A stretch of 64,000 bases of DNA. Source: Phycisphaerales bacterium (GTDB taxonomy: Bacteria; Planctomycetota; Phycisphaerae; Phycisphaerales; UBA1924). The notes beneath the pieces were generated by a model. That model searched no databases and was not told the DNA's origin. It saw nothing but the letters and a program-made list of their open reading frames with translations. Of this stretch, positions 18,082 through 26,850 are shown in pieces; positions within the stretch are counted from its first letter, which is position 1, and every line of letters begins with the position of its first letter. The translations under genes were made by a program, and so were the position numbers. The stretch covers positions 62,001 to 126,000 of the forward strand of contig JALUWX010000098.1 in NCBI GenBank assembly GCA_027019265.1. The letters run 5' to 3'.

Positions 18082-18987
18082 ATGATCACCAAGGAGCTCA
18101 TGCAAGCCGTCAAACGCTTGGAGATCCGCGCCAGGCGGCGCGTGGATGATCTGTTCGGCGGCGAGTATCACTCCGCGTTCAAAGGCCAAGGGATCGAGTT
18201 CGCAGAGGTGCGCGAGTACCAGCCCGGCGATGACGTCCGCACGATCGACTGGAACGTGACCGCGCGATCGGGCAAGCCCTTCATCAAACGATTCACCGAG
18301 GAACGCCAGCTCACGTGCGTGCTCGCGATCGACTGCGCCCGATCGACCGGGTTCGGCGCAGTCCGTCGGTCCAAGCATGAACTCATGAGCGAGGTCGGCG
18401 CCGTCCTGACCCTGGCCGCCGCTCGGAACAACGACCGGGTCGGGCTCTGTGTGTTCGGGTCCGAGCATCGAAAGCGAACCCTCCACGTCGAACCGAGCAA
18501 AGGGCGCACCCACTCGATGCGCATCATCCGAGAGCTCATCGACGCTACCCCCGGAGACACCCAAACCGATCTCGCGGACGCGATCAAAGAGATCGGTCGC
18601 ACACACAAACGCCGCGCGATCGTCTTCATCCTCTCCGACTTCCTCTCCGGGCTCAACAACTCCGAAGAACCCGAATGGGCGAAGCCCCTCCGGGTCCTCG
18701 GGCACAAGCACGAGGTCGTCGCGATCCAATGCACCGATCCGCGCGAGTTCGAGCTCCCCCGCGCGGGGATCATCCGCATGAGCGACCCGATCACGCACGA
18801 GAGGTTCGTCGTCGATACCTCCTCCAAGCGCGTCCGCGAACGCTACGCCAAGCGGGCGCAGCTCGAGAACGAGACCATCGTGAGCGCGATCACCAATGCA
18901 CGGGTCGATCACATCGAACTCTCAACGGGTCACGATTACACGGACACCCTCGCCCGGTTCTTCCACACGAGGAACGCGCGCCGATGA
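18082..18987 (+). CDS. DUF58 domain protein (MoxR-associated, VWA-like)
   Basis: 301 aa, ATG at 18082, 25 bp after moxR. DUF58 signatures: RRVDDLFGGEYHSAFKGQG, EFAEVREYQPGDDVRTIDW and the ARSGKPFIKRFTEERQL segment, followed by a VWA-like fold beginning LAIDCARSTGFG, whose metal-site serine pattern is degenerate. These proteins are normally encoded next to MoxR and are thought to be MoxR clients or partners. The stop overlaps the next start (ATGA). Confidence 0.9.
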   Translation: MITKELMQAVKRLEIRARRRVDDLFGGEYHSAFKGQGIEFAEVREYQPGDDVRTIDWNVTARSGKPFIKRFTEERQLTCVLAIDCARSTGFGAVRRSKHELMSEVGAVLTLAAARNNDRVGLCVFGSEHRKRTLHVEPSKGRTHSMRIIRELIDATPGDTQTDLADAIKEIGRTHKRRAIVFILSDFLSGLNNSEEPEWAKPLRVLGHKHEVVAIQCTDPREFELPRAGIIRMSDPITHERFVVDTSSKRVRERYAKRAQLENETIVSAITNARVDHIELSTGHDYTDTLARFFHTRNARR

Positions 18988-19856
18988 GAACCGTGCTCCT
19001 CCATCTCGTGATCCTGATTTCGCTCGGGCTCGGTGCATGCCGCGAGTCTTCCAACGCGCTCGATACGACCAACTACGAGAGCTCCATCACGGACACCCCC
19101 ACCAATGTGGAGGTCAGACTCACCCTGGATCGGACCGAACTCGATCCGTCCCAGGTCCTCCGCGCAACCCTGACCATCACCTACCCCCAAGGTGTCTCGA
19201 TCGAGCCAATCGAGCCTCTCGTCGATGAATCCGAACTCAAGGTCAGCGACCGAGTTGAATCCGCGATCACCTTCGACGGCGACCGTCACTCCCGCTCCAT
19301 CACCCTCGTTTACGAGCCCTACCTCCCGGGCACCACCGATCTCTCGCCCTTCGGCGCCCGGATCGATCAAGAGGACCAACCCCGGCGTGTCGTCCGGCTC
19401 GCGCCAGTCGAGATCACTGTTCAATCCATGCTCGACGAATCCGATGACGGGACCCTCGAAGCAGCGGCCGGCACATACGCACCGCCCGCGCCCGATCACA
19501 CATCCACCGAACGCGCCCTGATCATCGCCGCCATCGCGATGGGTGTGCTTTGCTTGCTCATCGTGCTCGTGATCCGCCGGCTCGGGAAACCCGCAGAAAC
19601 GACAACCATCCCCGCCCCCGAGGTCCGGATCCGTGCAGCCCTCAGCGCCAAGTCGCTCGATGATGCGCGGATCGTCGAGATCCACAACGCGCTCGCCCAG
19701 CTCGCGCGTCGGCGCGCCGGTATTGCTCCTCTCCTCGCGGATGTCGAACGAGCCCGCTTCGGATCCGTCCGTGATCGTGAAGACACCATCCGCCGTGCCG
19801 CATCCCGAGCCATCGACTTCCGAGAGCCCCCGCGCCCCCGGGAGGAAGCCCGATGA
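18984..19856 (+). CDS. Predicted lipoprotein/membrane protein of the bat operon (290 aa)
   Basis: Overlaps the DUF58 gene by 4 bp and batA by 4 bp. It starts with a lipoprotein-type signal (SLGLGAC, Cys19 or so). An extracytoplasmic beta-rich domain follows (VEVRLTLDRTELDPSQVLRA, similar in feel to BatD beta-sandwich domains), then one transmembrane helix (ALIIAAIAMGVLCLLIVLVI) and a cytoplasmic C-terminal helical tail (IVEIHNALAQLARRRAG). It takes the place normally held by a small DUF4381-type protein. A structural partner of the VWA proteins is likely; exact role unknown. Confidence 0.75.
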   Translation: MRTVLLHLVILISLGLGACRESSNALDTTNYESSITDTPTNVEVRLTLDRTELDPSQVLRATLTITYPQGVSIEPIEPLVDESELKVSDRVESAITFDGDRHSRSITLVYEPYLPGTTDLSPFGARIDQEDQPRRVVRLAPVEITVQSMLDESDDGTLEAAAGTYAPPAPDHTSTERALIIAAIAMGVLCLLIVLVIRRLGKPAETTTIPAPEVRIRAALSAKSLDDARIVEIHNALAQLARRRAGIAPLLADVERARFGSVRDREDTIRRAASRAIDFREPPRPREEAR

Positions 19857-20902
19857 ACTGGACCTACGCCTACCCCTGGGTGTTCTGGCTCGCGTCCCTG
19901 GTGATCCTGGTCGCGCTCGTTCGGGTTGTGATGATCTCGCGCCGTCGAGGGATCGCCGTCCCGGCCGCCTCCTCTCGGCTCCGCGCGGCGGGCTCAAGCT
20001 TCCGTTCCTTGCTCCGTCCGATCCCCACGCTCCTCACGATCCTCGCCCTCCTCGTCGGGCTCGTCGCGCTCGCCCGCCCCCGAGAGATCATCTCCGATTC
20101 CAAGTCCTCGCAGGACGCGATCGCCCTCCAGCTGGTTGTTGACCGCTCCGGATCCATGGACGAACCCGCCGCGTTCAAGGGCGAGCAGACCAACCGGCTC
20201 GAAGCCGTCAAGAAGGTCGTGGAGCAGTTCGTCGTCGGCGACAGCAAGGACCTGAGAGGACGCGAAGGCGACCTCCTCGGGCTCATTGTCTTCGGGACCT
20301 TCGCCGACACGATCATGCCGCTGACCCAGTCCCACGAAGCGCTCGTCGAGGCGCTCCGCCGGATCGAGCTCCCGACCATCGAACGCGAACGCTCCACAGC
20401 GATCGGGGACGCCCTCATCCTCGCGTGTGCACGGCTCAAGGCCTCCGAAGACGCCATGCGCGCCGAACTCGACGATGAGGAGTTCGAACTCAAGAGCAAG
20501 GCCGTCGTCCTCCTCACCGACGGCGAGAACCGCGCGGGCGACTTCACCCCAGACCAAGCGGCGAGTCTTGCGAAAGACTGGGGGGTCAAGATCTACATCA
20601 TCGGGATCCGCGGCGGCACCACCCAGGCCGGCGGATTCTTCCGACTGAACATGGGGCAAGAAGTCAACGAAGAGCGCATGAGCGATGTCGCGGAATACAC
20701 GGGCGGGCACTTCTGGGGTGTGGACTCACTCGATCAACTCACCGACGTGTACGCCGCGATCGATGAGCTCGAACGCACCGAGATCCGTGTTTCCGAATCG
20801 ACCCGCTACGAGGAACGCTTCCAGCCCTATGCGATCGCGTCCATGCTCCTGCTCGTCGGCGCGTACCTGACCCGTGCCGCGTTCGGATCGGAGGTGGTGT
20901 GA
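19853..20902 (+). CDS. batA: BatA-like VWA-domain membrane protein
   Basis: 349 aa. The N-terminal membrane segments (WVFWLASLVILVALVRVVM and PTLLTILALLVGLVAL) precede a VWA domain with a complete MIDAS: VVDRSGSMD (DxSxS), the threonine in ERSTAIGDAL, and LTDGENRAGD. The domain faces the periplasm and a final helix (ASMLLLVGAYLTRAAF) anchors it. BatA and BatB pair in the aerotolerance operon of Bacteroides and relatives, where they contribute to envelope or oxidative-stress tolerance. Confidence 0.9.
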   Translation: MNWTYAYPWVFWLASLVILVALVRVVMISRRRGIAVPAASSRLRAAGSSFRSLLRPIPTLLTILALLVGLVALARPREIISDSKSSQDAIALQLVVDRSGSMDEPAAFKGEQTNRLEAVKKVVEQFVVGDSKDLRGREGDLLGLIVFGTFADTIMPLTQSHEALVEALRRIELPTIERERSTAIGDALILACARLKASEDAMRAELDDEEFELKSKAVVLLTDGENRAGDFTPDQAASLAKDWGVKIYIIGIRGGTTQAGGFFRLNMGQEVNEERMSDVAEYTGGHFWGVDSLDQLTDVYAAIDELERTEIRVSESTRYEERFQPYAIASMLLLVGAYLTRAAFGSEVV

Positions 20903-21954
20903 TGAACCACACAACACTCTTCGGACTCGTGGATCCGCGCTTCGCGGACCCCAACTGGATCCATGCGCTCTGGATCGTGCCGCTGGTTGCGCTGCTGCTC
21001 GCATTGTCCTTCTGGTTCCGTCGGCGTGGCGCGGACCGGTTCGCCGACGACGCACGGCGATCGAGCTTGGTCGGGCGGAAGCGTCTCCTCACCCCCTGGC
21101 TTCGGGTGACCTGCGCCGTCCTCTCGATCACCCTCGGCGCGATCGCTCTCGCGCGCCCCCAAGCCAACCCCGAATCCAGAGAAACCGAGACCAAGGGCCG
21201 AGACATCGTCTTCGTGCTCGATGTCTCCAGATCCATGCTCGCTCGAGATGTTGCTCCGAACCGACTCGACCGTGCCAAGCTCTGGATCAGGGATCTTGTG
21301 AACGAACTCCGTCAGGACCGGGTCGCGTTGGTCGCGTTCGCCGGATCTTCGAGTGTTGAATCTCCGCTCACCACTGACCGTCTTTTCTTCGACCTCGCCC
21401 TGGAAGAGCTCTCACCCAATAGCGTCGATGTCGGCGGGACCAATATCGGGGACGCGATCCGCCGCTGTATGGACCTCGTCTTCTATGACCTCGATGACGA
21501 AACGACCGCAGCGCACCGGGACATCATCCTCATCACCGATGGCGAGGATCAAGAATCCCTCCCGGTCGATGCCGCTCGCGCCGCTGCCGAGAGAGGAATC
21601 CGGATCATCACGATCGGGATCGGTTCCGAGACGGGTGATGTTGTCCGGGACGAACGCAACGAGCCCGTCACCCAACGCGGAACCCCCGTCCGCACCCGTC
21701 TCGATACATCAACGCTGACCCAGATCGCGGGCGCAACCCCCGGGGGGGTCTTCCTGAACGTCGGGACCGGGGATATCGATCTCGCACAGGTCTACCAGGA
21801 CCTCATCGCGAGCGCCGCCCAGACCGAGTTCGGGAAAGCTTCGATCACGACCTACGAGGAGTTCTACATCTATGCGCTCGCGCCGGCACTCGCGTTTGCG
21901 CTCCTCGAGTTTGCCCTGGGCTCGCTCGGGCTCAGAAAGGACCCGCGCCCATGA
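20899..21954 (+). CDS. batB: BatB-like VWA-domain membrane protein
   Basis: 351 aa, overlapping batA and batC by 4 bp each. Same plan as BatA: membrane helices at the N-terminus (LWIVPLVALLLALSFWF and a second near residue 70), a VWA domain with MIDAS motif VLDVSRSM (DxSxS), the GGTNIGDAI threonine and ITDGEDQES, and a C-terminal helix (YALAPALAFALLEFALG). It probably forms a heteromeric assembly with BatA. Confidence 0.9.
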   Translation: MMNHTTLFGLVDPRFADPNWIHALWIVPLVALLLALSFWFRRRGADRFADDARRSSLVGRKRLLTPWLRVTCAVLSITLGAIALARPQANPESRETETKGRDIVFVLDVSRSMLARDVAPNRLDRAKLWIRDLVNELRQDRVALVAFAGSSSVESPLTTDRLFFDLALEELSPNSVDVGGTNIGDAIRRCMDLVFYDLDDETTAAHRDIILITDGEDQESLPVDAARAAAERGIRIITIGIGSETGDVVRDERNEPVTQRGTPVRTRLDTSTLTQIAGATPGGVFLNVGTGDIDLAQVYQDLIASAAQTEFGKASITTYEEFYIYALAPALAFALLEFALGSLGLRKDPRP

Positions 21955-23063
21955 GACTCCGCCTCATCACCATCCTCGCGATCCTCCCCGCTCAGTTCAC
22001 GCTCGCGCAACCCGAGAGCGAGAACCCCACCCTGGACGAACAGACCGCGCGTGAGCAGATCACCAACGCGATCAGCACCATGGATACCGATCCAGAGCGC
22101 TCCCGCTCAACCCTGGAGCGGATCGCGGATCGCGCCCCGAGCAACGACCTCAAGGCGGCCGCCCTCTACAACAACGCTGTGCTCGCGAAACGAGAGTCCC
22201 GCACAGAGGATGCGCTCGAATCGTTCACCCAAGCCCGAACCCTGACGACCGACCCCGTCCTCCGTCGCGACGCGCTCGACAACATCGCGCACATCCATGC
22301 GAAGTACGGCGAGCTCCCGGATGACCAACCCCCTTCACTCGAATCGATCGACACAGCGCTCGAATCACTCCAGCTCGCCGAGCGTGCATTCCTCGATGCG
22401 TCCAGGACAGATCCATCGCACATGGAATCCATCCGGAACCTCCAGCGCACGCGCCAGCGGATCCGCGAGCTCGAACAGCAACGCGAACAGCTCGAGCAAC
22501 AGCAAAACCAACAGCAGCAACAGGGCGATCAAGGACCGCAGAACCAGAACTCGGACCAGCTCCAGCAGCTCGCAGATCAGCAGCGCGAACAAGCCCAACA
22601 GAGCGAGAGCGCCCAGTCCCAGAGACAATCCCAGGAACAACGCGAAGATCGCCAGCAACAACAACAGGACCTCTCCGAGCAGACCCAAAGCGCGCAGCAA
22701 CAGATGAGCGATTCGCTCGACGAAGAGACCCAGCAGGACCTTGAGCGAGCGCAGGAAGCCCAGCAACGCGCCCAAGAAGCCCTCGAACAGGGCAACGACG
22801 AACAAGCGGCGCAGGCGCAGCAGGAAGCCGCGGACGCGCTCGAGCAAGCCGCCCAGCGCCAACGCGAGCAGGAAGCCCAGAACCAACCCCAACACCAACC
22901 CCAGAACCAGCAAGGCGAGGGCGAACCCCAGGACGAAGGCGACCCACGCGACAATATCGATGAACTCGCGCAACGACTCCTCGATAAGGAACGCCGGGAA
23001 CGCGAACGCCGGAGCGTCTACAGACAAGGCGGGCAGCCCGTCCGTGTCGAGGAGGACTGGTAA
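21951..23063 (+). CDS. batC: BatC-like TPR protein with long Gln/Glu/Arg-rich region
   Basis: 370 aa. Signal peptide ending near FTLAQP; residues about 25-160 form TPR-like helices (SRSTLERIADRAPSNDLKAA, ALYNNAVLAKRESRTEDALE). Residues about 165-345 are almost wholly Q, E, R, A, D and S, predicted as coiled coil or disordered. This low-complexity region is far longer than in typical BatC. The position between batB and batD identifies it; TPRs probably mediate protein contacts in the Bat complex. Confidence 0.85.
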   Translation: MRLRLITILAILPAQFTLAQPESENPTLDEQTAREQITNAISTMDTDPERSRSTLERIADRAPSNDLKAAALYNNAVLAKRESRTEDALESFTQARTLTTDPVLRRDALDNIAHIHAKYGELPDDQPPSLESIDTALESLQLAERAFLDASRTDPSHMESIRNLQRTRQRIRELEQQREQLEQQQNQQQQQGDQGPQNQNSDQLQQLADQQREQAQQSESAQSQRQSQEQREDRQQQQQDLSEQTQSAQQQMSDSLDEETQQDLERAQEAQQRAQEALEQGNDEQAAQAQQEAADALEQAAQRQREQEAQNQPQHQPQNQQGEGEPQDEGDPRDNIDELAQRLLDKERRERERRSVYRQGGQPVRVEEDW

Positions 23064-24829
23064 TGCTACGAGTGACCACCATCATCGCATTGCTCCTCAC
23101 GCTGATCGCCCCAAGCGCGATCGCGCAGGACGACATCACCATTGAGTCGCAGCTCTCCTCATCGAGCGCCTACGTCGGTGAAGAGCTCACCCTCCAAGTC
23201 CTGGTCCGGGGCGCGGACACCGCCGAACAACCGGAGATCGATTTCCCGGACACACTCTTGGTCGAGTACCGAGGGGTAAGCCGGAACACCTTCTCAAGCA
23301 CCCGCTACATCAACGGACGCCAAACCACAACGAGGGATGATCGCTACACCCACACCTACCGGATTACGGTCAAGGAAAACGGGCTCATCGAGATCCCCCC
23401 CGCGCGTCTCACCATCAACGGACGCACCTACGAATCCCATCCAAACCAGCTCGTCGCACGACTCCCCCAGCTCGCCGACACCGACGCGATCGAACTCGCC
23501 CTCCCCGACCGCCCTGTCTACGTCGGGGAATCGATCAACGCCGAAATCAGTTGGTGGATCGGTGGCTCGACCTCGGGCTTCAGTTTCGACTCGAGTATCT
23601 TCCCCGGCTCCGTTCGGGTCGCGCCCGGCGAAACTCCCGCCCCCAACGGGGACCAACGCGCCTTCGAGTTCCTCGGTGATCAAACCATCGGTGTCGTCGA
23701 GCAGGTCATCCGAGACGGCCAACCCATGACCCGACTCCGATTTTCCCTCCGGATCACTCCCGCCCGACCCGGAGCGATCGAGATCGGTCCGATCCGCGCG
23801 GTCTTCGTCCGCACCGATGACTTCAACCGAGGCCGCCGCGCGTACGCGGAATCCGATCCTGTCATCCTCAACGTCTCCGATGTCCCCACACAAGGCCGCC
23901 CCAAGGACTACAACGGCCTGATCGGTCAGTACGCCCTCCGCACAGGCGCATCGAACACCAGCGTCAACGTCGGGGATCCCATCGAACTCCAGCTTCTCAT
24001 CCGTGGAGACGAGCCCATGGTCGCTCTCCGCGATTCCCTCAACACCTCCACGCTCGAAGCTTCCGGATTCCGAGTCTCCCCCGATGGCTGGCGTGAAACC
24101 GATCGCCGCCGAACAGGTGAACGCGTGTACACCACCACCATCCGTGCGACCGATGCATCGATCAACGCGATCCCTCCCATCGAGCTCTCGACCTTCGACC
24201 CCGAGCAAGGCCGCTACTCCACCGCCCGCTCCGATCCCATCCCGCTCAATGTGCGAGCCGTCCGCCAAATCACACTCGACGACGCCATCGTCTCCGACCA
24301 ATCCTCCCCCGTGTCACCAAAACGTGAGCTCGAGCGCAACCACAACATTGTCTGGGCGCACCCAAGCACCAACCAGATCATCGGATCGGAACACCGGTTC
24401 GATCTCATCGGATCCCTCCGCTCCTCGGGTGTCATTGCGATCCTCGCAATCGCGTTCGGCGTGCCCCTCATCGCGCTCGGTTGGCGCGTCTGGTTCACAC
24501 ACCACGATCCGGACCAAGCCCGGATCCACCGCGCGTGGAAGCAAGCCCGATCTCTCCACGCCAAGGGTGAGCACGCGCGAGCCCTCCGGGTCTACGCGGG
24601 AGCGCTCCTCAACGCCGACCCCGACTCCCTCACGAGCGATGACCTGTCCCGTCTGAGTGCGAGCGAATCCACACTCGAATCGACCCGGAGGGTCCTCACC
24701 CTCGAAGAGTCCGCGCACTTCGCGCCCCCACCGGCCAGGAGCGACCGACCCGCCCCGGATCGACGAATCCTCCATCAGCTCCGTCGAGAAGCCCGCCCCG
24801 TTTCCAAACGCAAGGGGGTCCGCTCATGA
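23063..24829 (+). CDS. batD: BatD-like oxygen-tolerance protein
   Basis: 588 aa, start sharing one base with the batC stop (TAATG). A cleavable signal (LIAPSAIAQD) is followed by several immunoglobulin-like beta domains: SSSSAYVGEELTLQVLVRG, VKENGLIEIPPARLTINGR and PVYVGESINAEISWWIGG. A transmembrane helix follows near residues 450-470 (VIAILAIAFGVPLIALGWRV), then a cytoplasmic helical tail. This matches the BatD family (PF13584). It is presumed to be the large periplasmic scaffold of the Bat complex. Confidence 0.9.
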   Translation: MLRVTTIIALLLTLIAPSAIAQDDITIESQLSSSSAYVGEELTLQVLVRGADTAEQPEIDFPDTLLVEYRGVSRNTFSSTRYINGRQTTTRDDRYTHTYRITVKENGLIEIPPARLTINGRTYESHPNQLVARLPQLADTDAIELALPDRPVYVGESINAEISWWIGGSTSGFSFDSSIFPGSVRVAPGETPAPNGDQRAFEFLGDQTIGVVEQVIRDGQPMTRLRFSLRITPARPGAIEIGPIRAVFVRTDDFNRGRRAYAESDPVILNVSDVPTQGRPKDYNGLIGQYALRTGASNTSVNVGDPIELQLLIRGDEPMVALRDSLNTSTLEASGFRVSPDGWRETDRRRTGERVYTTTIRATDASINAIPPIELSTFDPEQGRYSTARSDPIPLNVRAVRQITLDDAIVSDQSSPVSPKRELERNHNIVWAHPSTNQIIGSEHRFDLIGSLRSSGVIAILAIAFGVPLIALGWRVWFTHHDPDQARIHRAWKQARSLHAKGEHARALRVYAGALLNADPDSLTSDDLSRLSASESTLESTRRVLTLEESAHFAPPPARSDRPAPDRRILHQLRREARPVSKRKGVRS

Positions 24830-25623
24830 TCCGCGCCCTGATCATCTCGCTCGTCCTCCTCGTCCCCGGCGCGTTCGCTTCGGTCTCGATCGACGAAGCA
24901 CTCCAAGATCTGGACAACGCGATTGCTTCACACGAGCAGAGCACCAATCCTCAAAGCATCTTCGAAGCGGCCGCGATCCTCGAACACGCGTTCGAGGAGC
25001 AAGACATCGAAACCTCCGGCGCATCGCTCGCGCTCGGGAACGCATACTTCATCGCCGGCGATCTCGGCCAAGCGATCCTCCACTACAAACGGGGCACTGA
25101 CATCGACCCACGCTCCCCCGAGCTCCGTGACAACCTCAAACACGCTCGCTCCCTCGTCGAGCCCGCTCCTCGAGCCGATGGTTCACTCAGCTTCTCCAAG
25201 ATCGCTCTCTCTTGGCGCGGGTTCATCGCCCGACGCGCCCTGCTCACACTCTCACTCGGCTTCCTCATGCTCTCCAGCGTCATCGCCACACTCGCGATTA
25301 TTCGGGTCCGTATCCCTCGCCCCAGACTCCTTACATTCACCTCCCTGACTCTCGCGATCCTCGCGATCGTCCCCCTTGGGTTCGAAGCCTGGACCACCCA
25401 CGCAAACCCCGAGATCGTGATCGTGGATCCGAACACCCAGGCCATGTCGGGCCCGAGTGCGAGCGCGTACGACCCCGTCTTCGAACAACCCCTCGGCGCA
25501 GGGGTCGAAGCCCGGGTCATCGACTCGAAAGACGGATGGATCCACGTGGAGCTCGGATCAGGGGATCGGTGCTGGATCGATCAGGAACGAGCCCGATACG
25601 TGGTCCCCCAAGCCCGAAGCTGA
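24826..25623 (+). CDS. batE: BatE-like protein: TPR, two membrane helices, SH3-like tail
   Basis: 265 aa. Signal-like N-terminus (IISLVLLVPGAFAS), a TPR pair (GASLALGNAYFIAGDLGQAI, LHYKRGTDIDPRSPELRDNL), two adjacent membrane helices (LTLSLGFLMLSSVIATLAII and LLTFTSLTLAILAIVPLGF), and a C-terminal SH3b-like domain (GAGVEARVIDSKDGWIHVEL, ending with DRCWIDQ). This domain order is that of BatE. It is the last gene of the chain; thiolase begins 21 bp later and may be read from the same transcript. Confidence 0.85.
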   Translation: MIRALIISLVLLVPGAFASVSIDEALQDLDNAIASHEQSTNPQSIFEAAAILEHAFEEQDIETSGASLALGNAYFIAGDLGQAILHYKRGTDIDPRSPELRDNLKHARSLVEPAPRADGSLSFSKIALSWRGFIARRALLTLSLGFLMLSSVIATLAIIRVRIPRPRLLTFTSLTLAILAIVPLGFEAWTTHANPEIVIVDPNTQAMSGPSASAYDPVFEQPLGAGVEARVIDSKDGWIHVELGSGDRCWIDQERARYVVPQARS

Positions 25624-25644
25624 CCCCACGAGCTACCATCGAGC

Positions 25645-26850
25645 ATGCAACGACGTGCCGCCGTGATCTGTGCTCTCCGTACCCCCGTCGGCCGATACGG
25701 CGGGACCCTCTCCAGCATCCGACCCGACGACCTCGCGGCCCACATCATCCGCGCTGTCGTCGAACGATCCGGAATCAACCCGGAACTCATCGACGATGTC
25801 TATATGGGTGATGCGAACCAAGCGGGTGAAAGCAACCGCAATGTCGCGCGGATGGCTTCGCTCATCGCCGGGCTCCCCGAATCCGTCCCGGGCACGACGG
25901 TCAATCGCTTATGCGCCTCCGGGCTCGAAGCGATCCACATCGCCGCTCGGATGATCGAAGCCAACCACGGCGATGTCTTCATCGCCGGCGGCGTCGAGTC
26001 GATGAGCCGCGCCCCGCTCGTCATGAGCAAAGCGGAGAGCGCGTTCGATCGGAACCAGAAGATCTACGACACCTCCATCGGATGGAGATTCATCAATCCC
26101 AAACTCTCCGAACTCCATCACCCATACTCGATGGGTGAAACCGCGGAGAACGTCGCTCGGGACCACGGGGTGTCGCGCGAAGACCAAGACAAGTTCGCCG
26201 TTTCGAGCCAGCAGAAGTGGGCCAAAGCCCAAGCCGAGGGAAAGTTCGCTGACGAACTCGTCCCCGTCGAGATCCCCCAGCGCAAAGCCAACCCGATCGT
26301 CTTCGACACCGACGAGCATCCGCGCCCCGACACCACCCTCGACATCCTCGCCAAGCTCCGCCCAGCCTTCGTCAAGGATGGCTCCGGGACCGTCACAGCC
26401 GGAAACTCGTCCGGGGTCAACGATGGCTCCGCCGCCCTCCTCCTCGTGGAAGCGAATAAAGCCGAATCCCTCGGGCTTGAGCCCATTGCGTATGCAGGAT
26501 CGAGCGCGAGCGCTGGGGTCGACCCCGCGTTCATGGGCATCGGTCCGGTCCCCGCGATCCGCAAAGCCCTCGACCGAGCCGAGCTCGCGCTGAACGATAT
26601 CGATCTCGTCGAGATCAACGAGGCCTTCGCCGCCCAGTCCATCGCATGTGTACGAGAACTCGGGCTCGATGACTCCATCGTCAACGTCAACGGCGGCGCC
26701 ATCGCGATCGGTCACCCCCTCGGGTGCTCGGGCGCGCGGATCGCCACCACCCTTATCCATGAGATGATCAAACGCGACAGCAAGCGCGGGGTGGCCGCAC
26801 TGTGCGTGGGTGTTGGACAGGGTCTCGCGACCGTGTTCGAACGAGTCTGA
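25645..26850 (+). CDS. Acetyl-CoA acyltransferase / thiolase (3-oxoadipyl-CoA type similarity)
   Basis: 401 aa. Complete thiolase active site: NRLCASGLEA with nucleophile Cys90, NEAFAAQSIA, GGAIAIGHPLGCSGAR (His) and CVGVGQG (second Cys). Degradative thiolases cleave 3-oxoacyl-CoA with CoA to acetyl-CoA plus a shortened acyl-CoA. The MQRRAAVICALRTPVGRYGG start and overall pattern resemble PcaF/PaaJ-type enzymes. It converges, with no gap, on the CoA-transferase/aminotransferase operon, whose product would be a 3-oxoacyl-CoA, suggesting a shared pathway. Confidence 0.92.
   Translation: MQRRAAVICALRTPVGRYGGTLSSIRPDDLAAHIIRAVVERSGINPELIDDVYMGDANQAGESNRNVARMASLIAGLPESVPGTTVNRLCASGLEAIHIAARMIEANHGDVFIAGGVESMSRAPLVMSKAESAFDRNQKIYDTSIGWRFINPKLSELHHPYSMGETAENVARDHGVSREDQDKFAVSSQQKWAKAQAEGKFADELVPVEIPQRKANPIVFDTDEHPRPDTTLDILAKLRPAFVKDGSGTVTAGNSSGVNDGSAALLLVEANKAESLGLEPIAYAGSSASAGVDPAFMGIGPVPAIRKALDRAELALNDIDLVEINEAFAAQSIACVRELGLDDSIVNVNGGAIAIGHPLGCSGARIATTLIHEMIKRDSKRGVAALCVGVGQGLATVFERV

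Noticed and set aside
22460-22930. CAG/CAA-rich tract looking like a microsatellite
   Set aside because: It stays in frame as the Gln/Glu/Arg-rich part of the batC product and the codons are mixed; better explained as protein low complexity.
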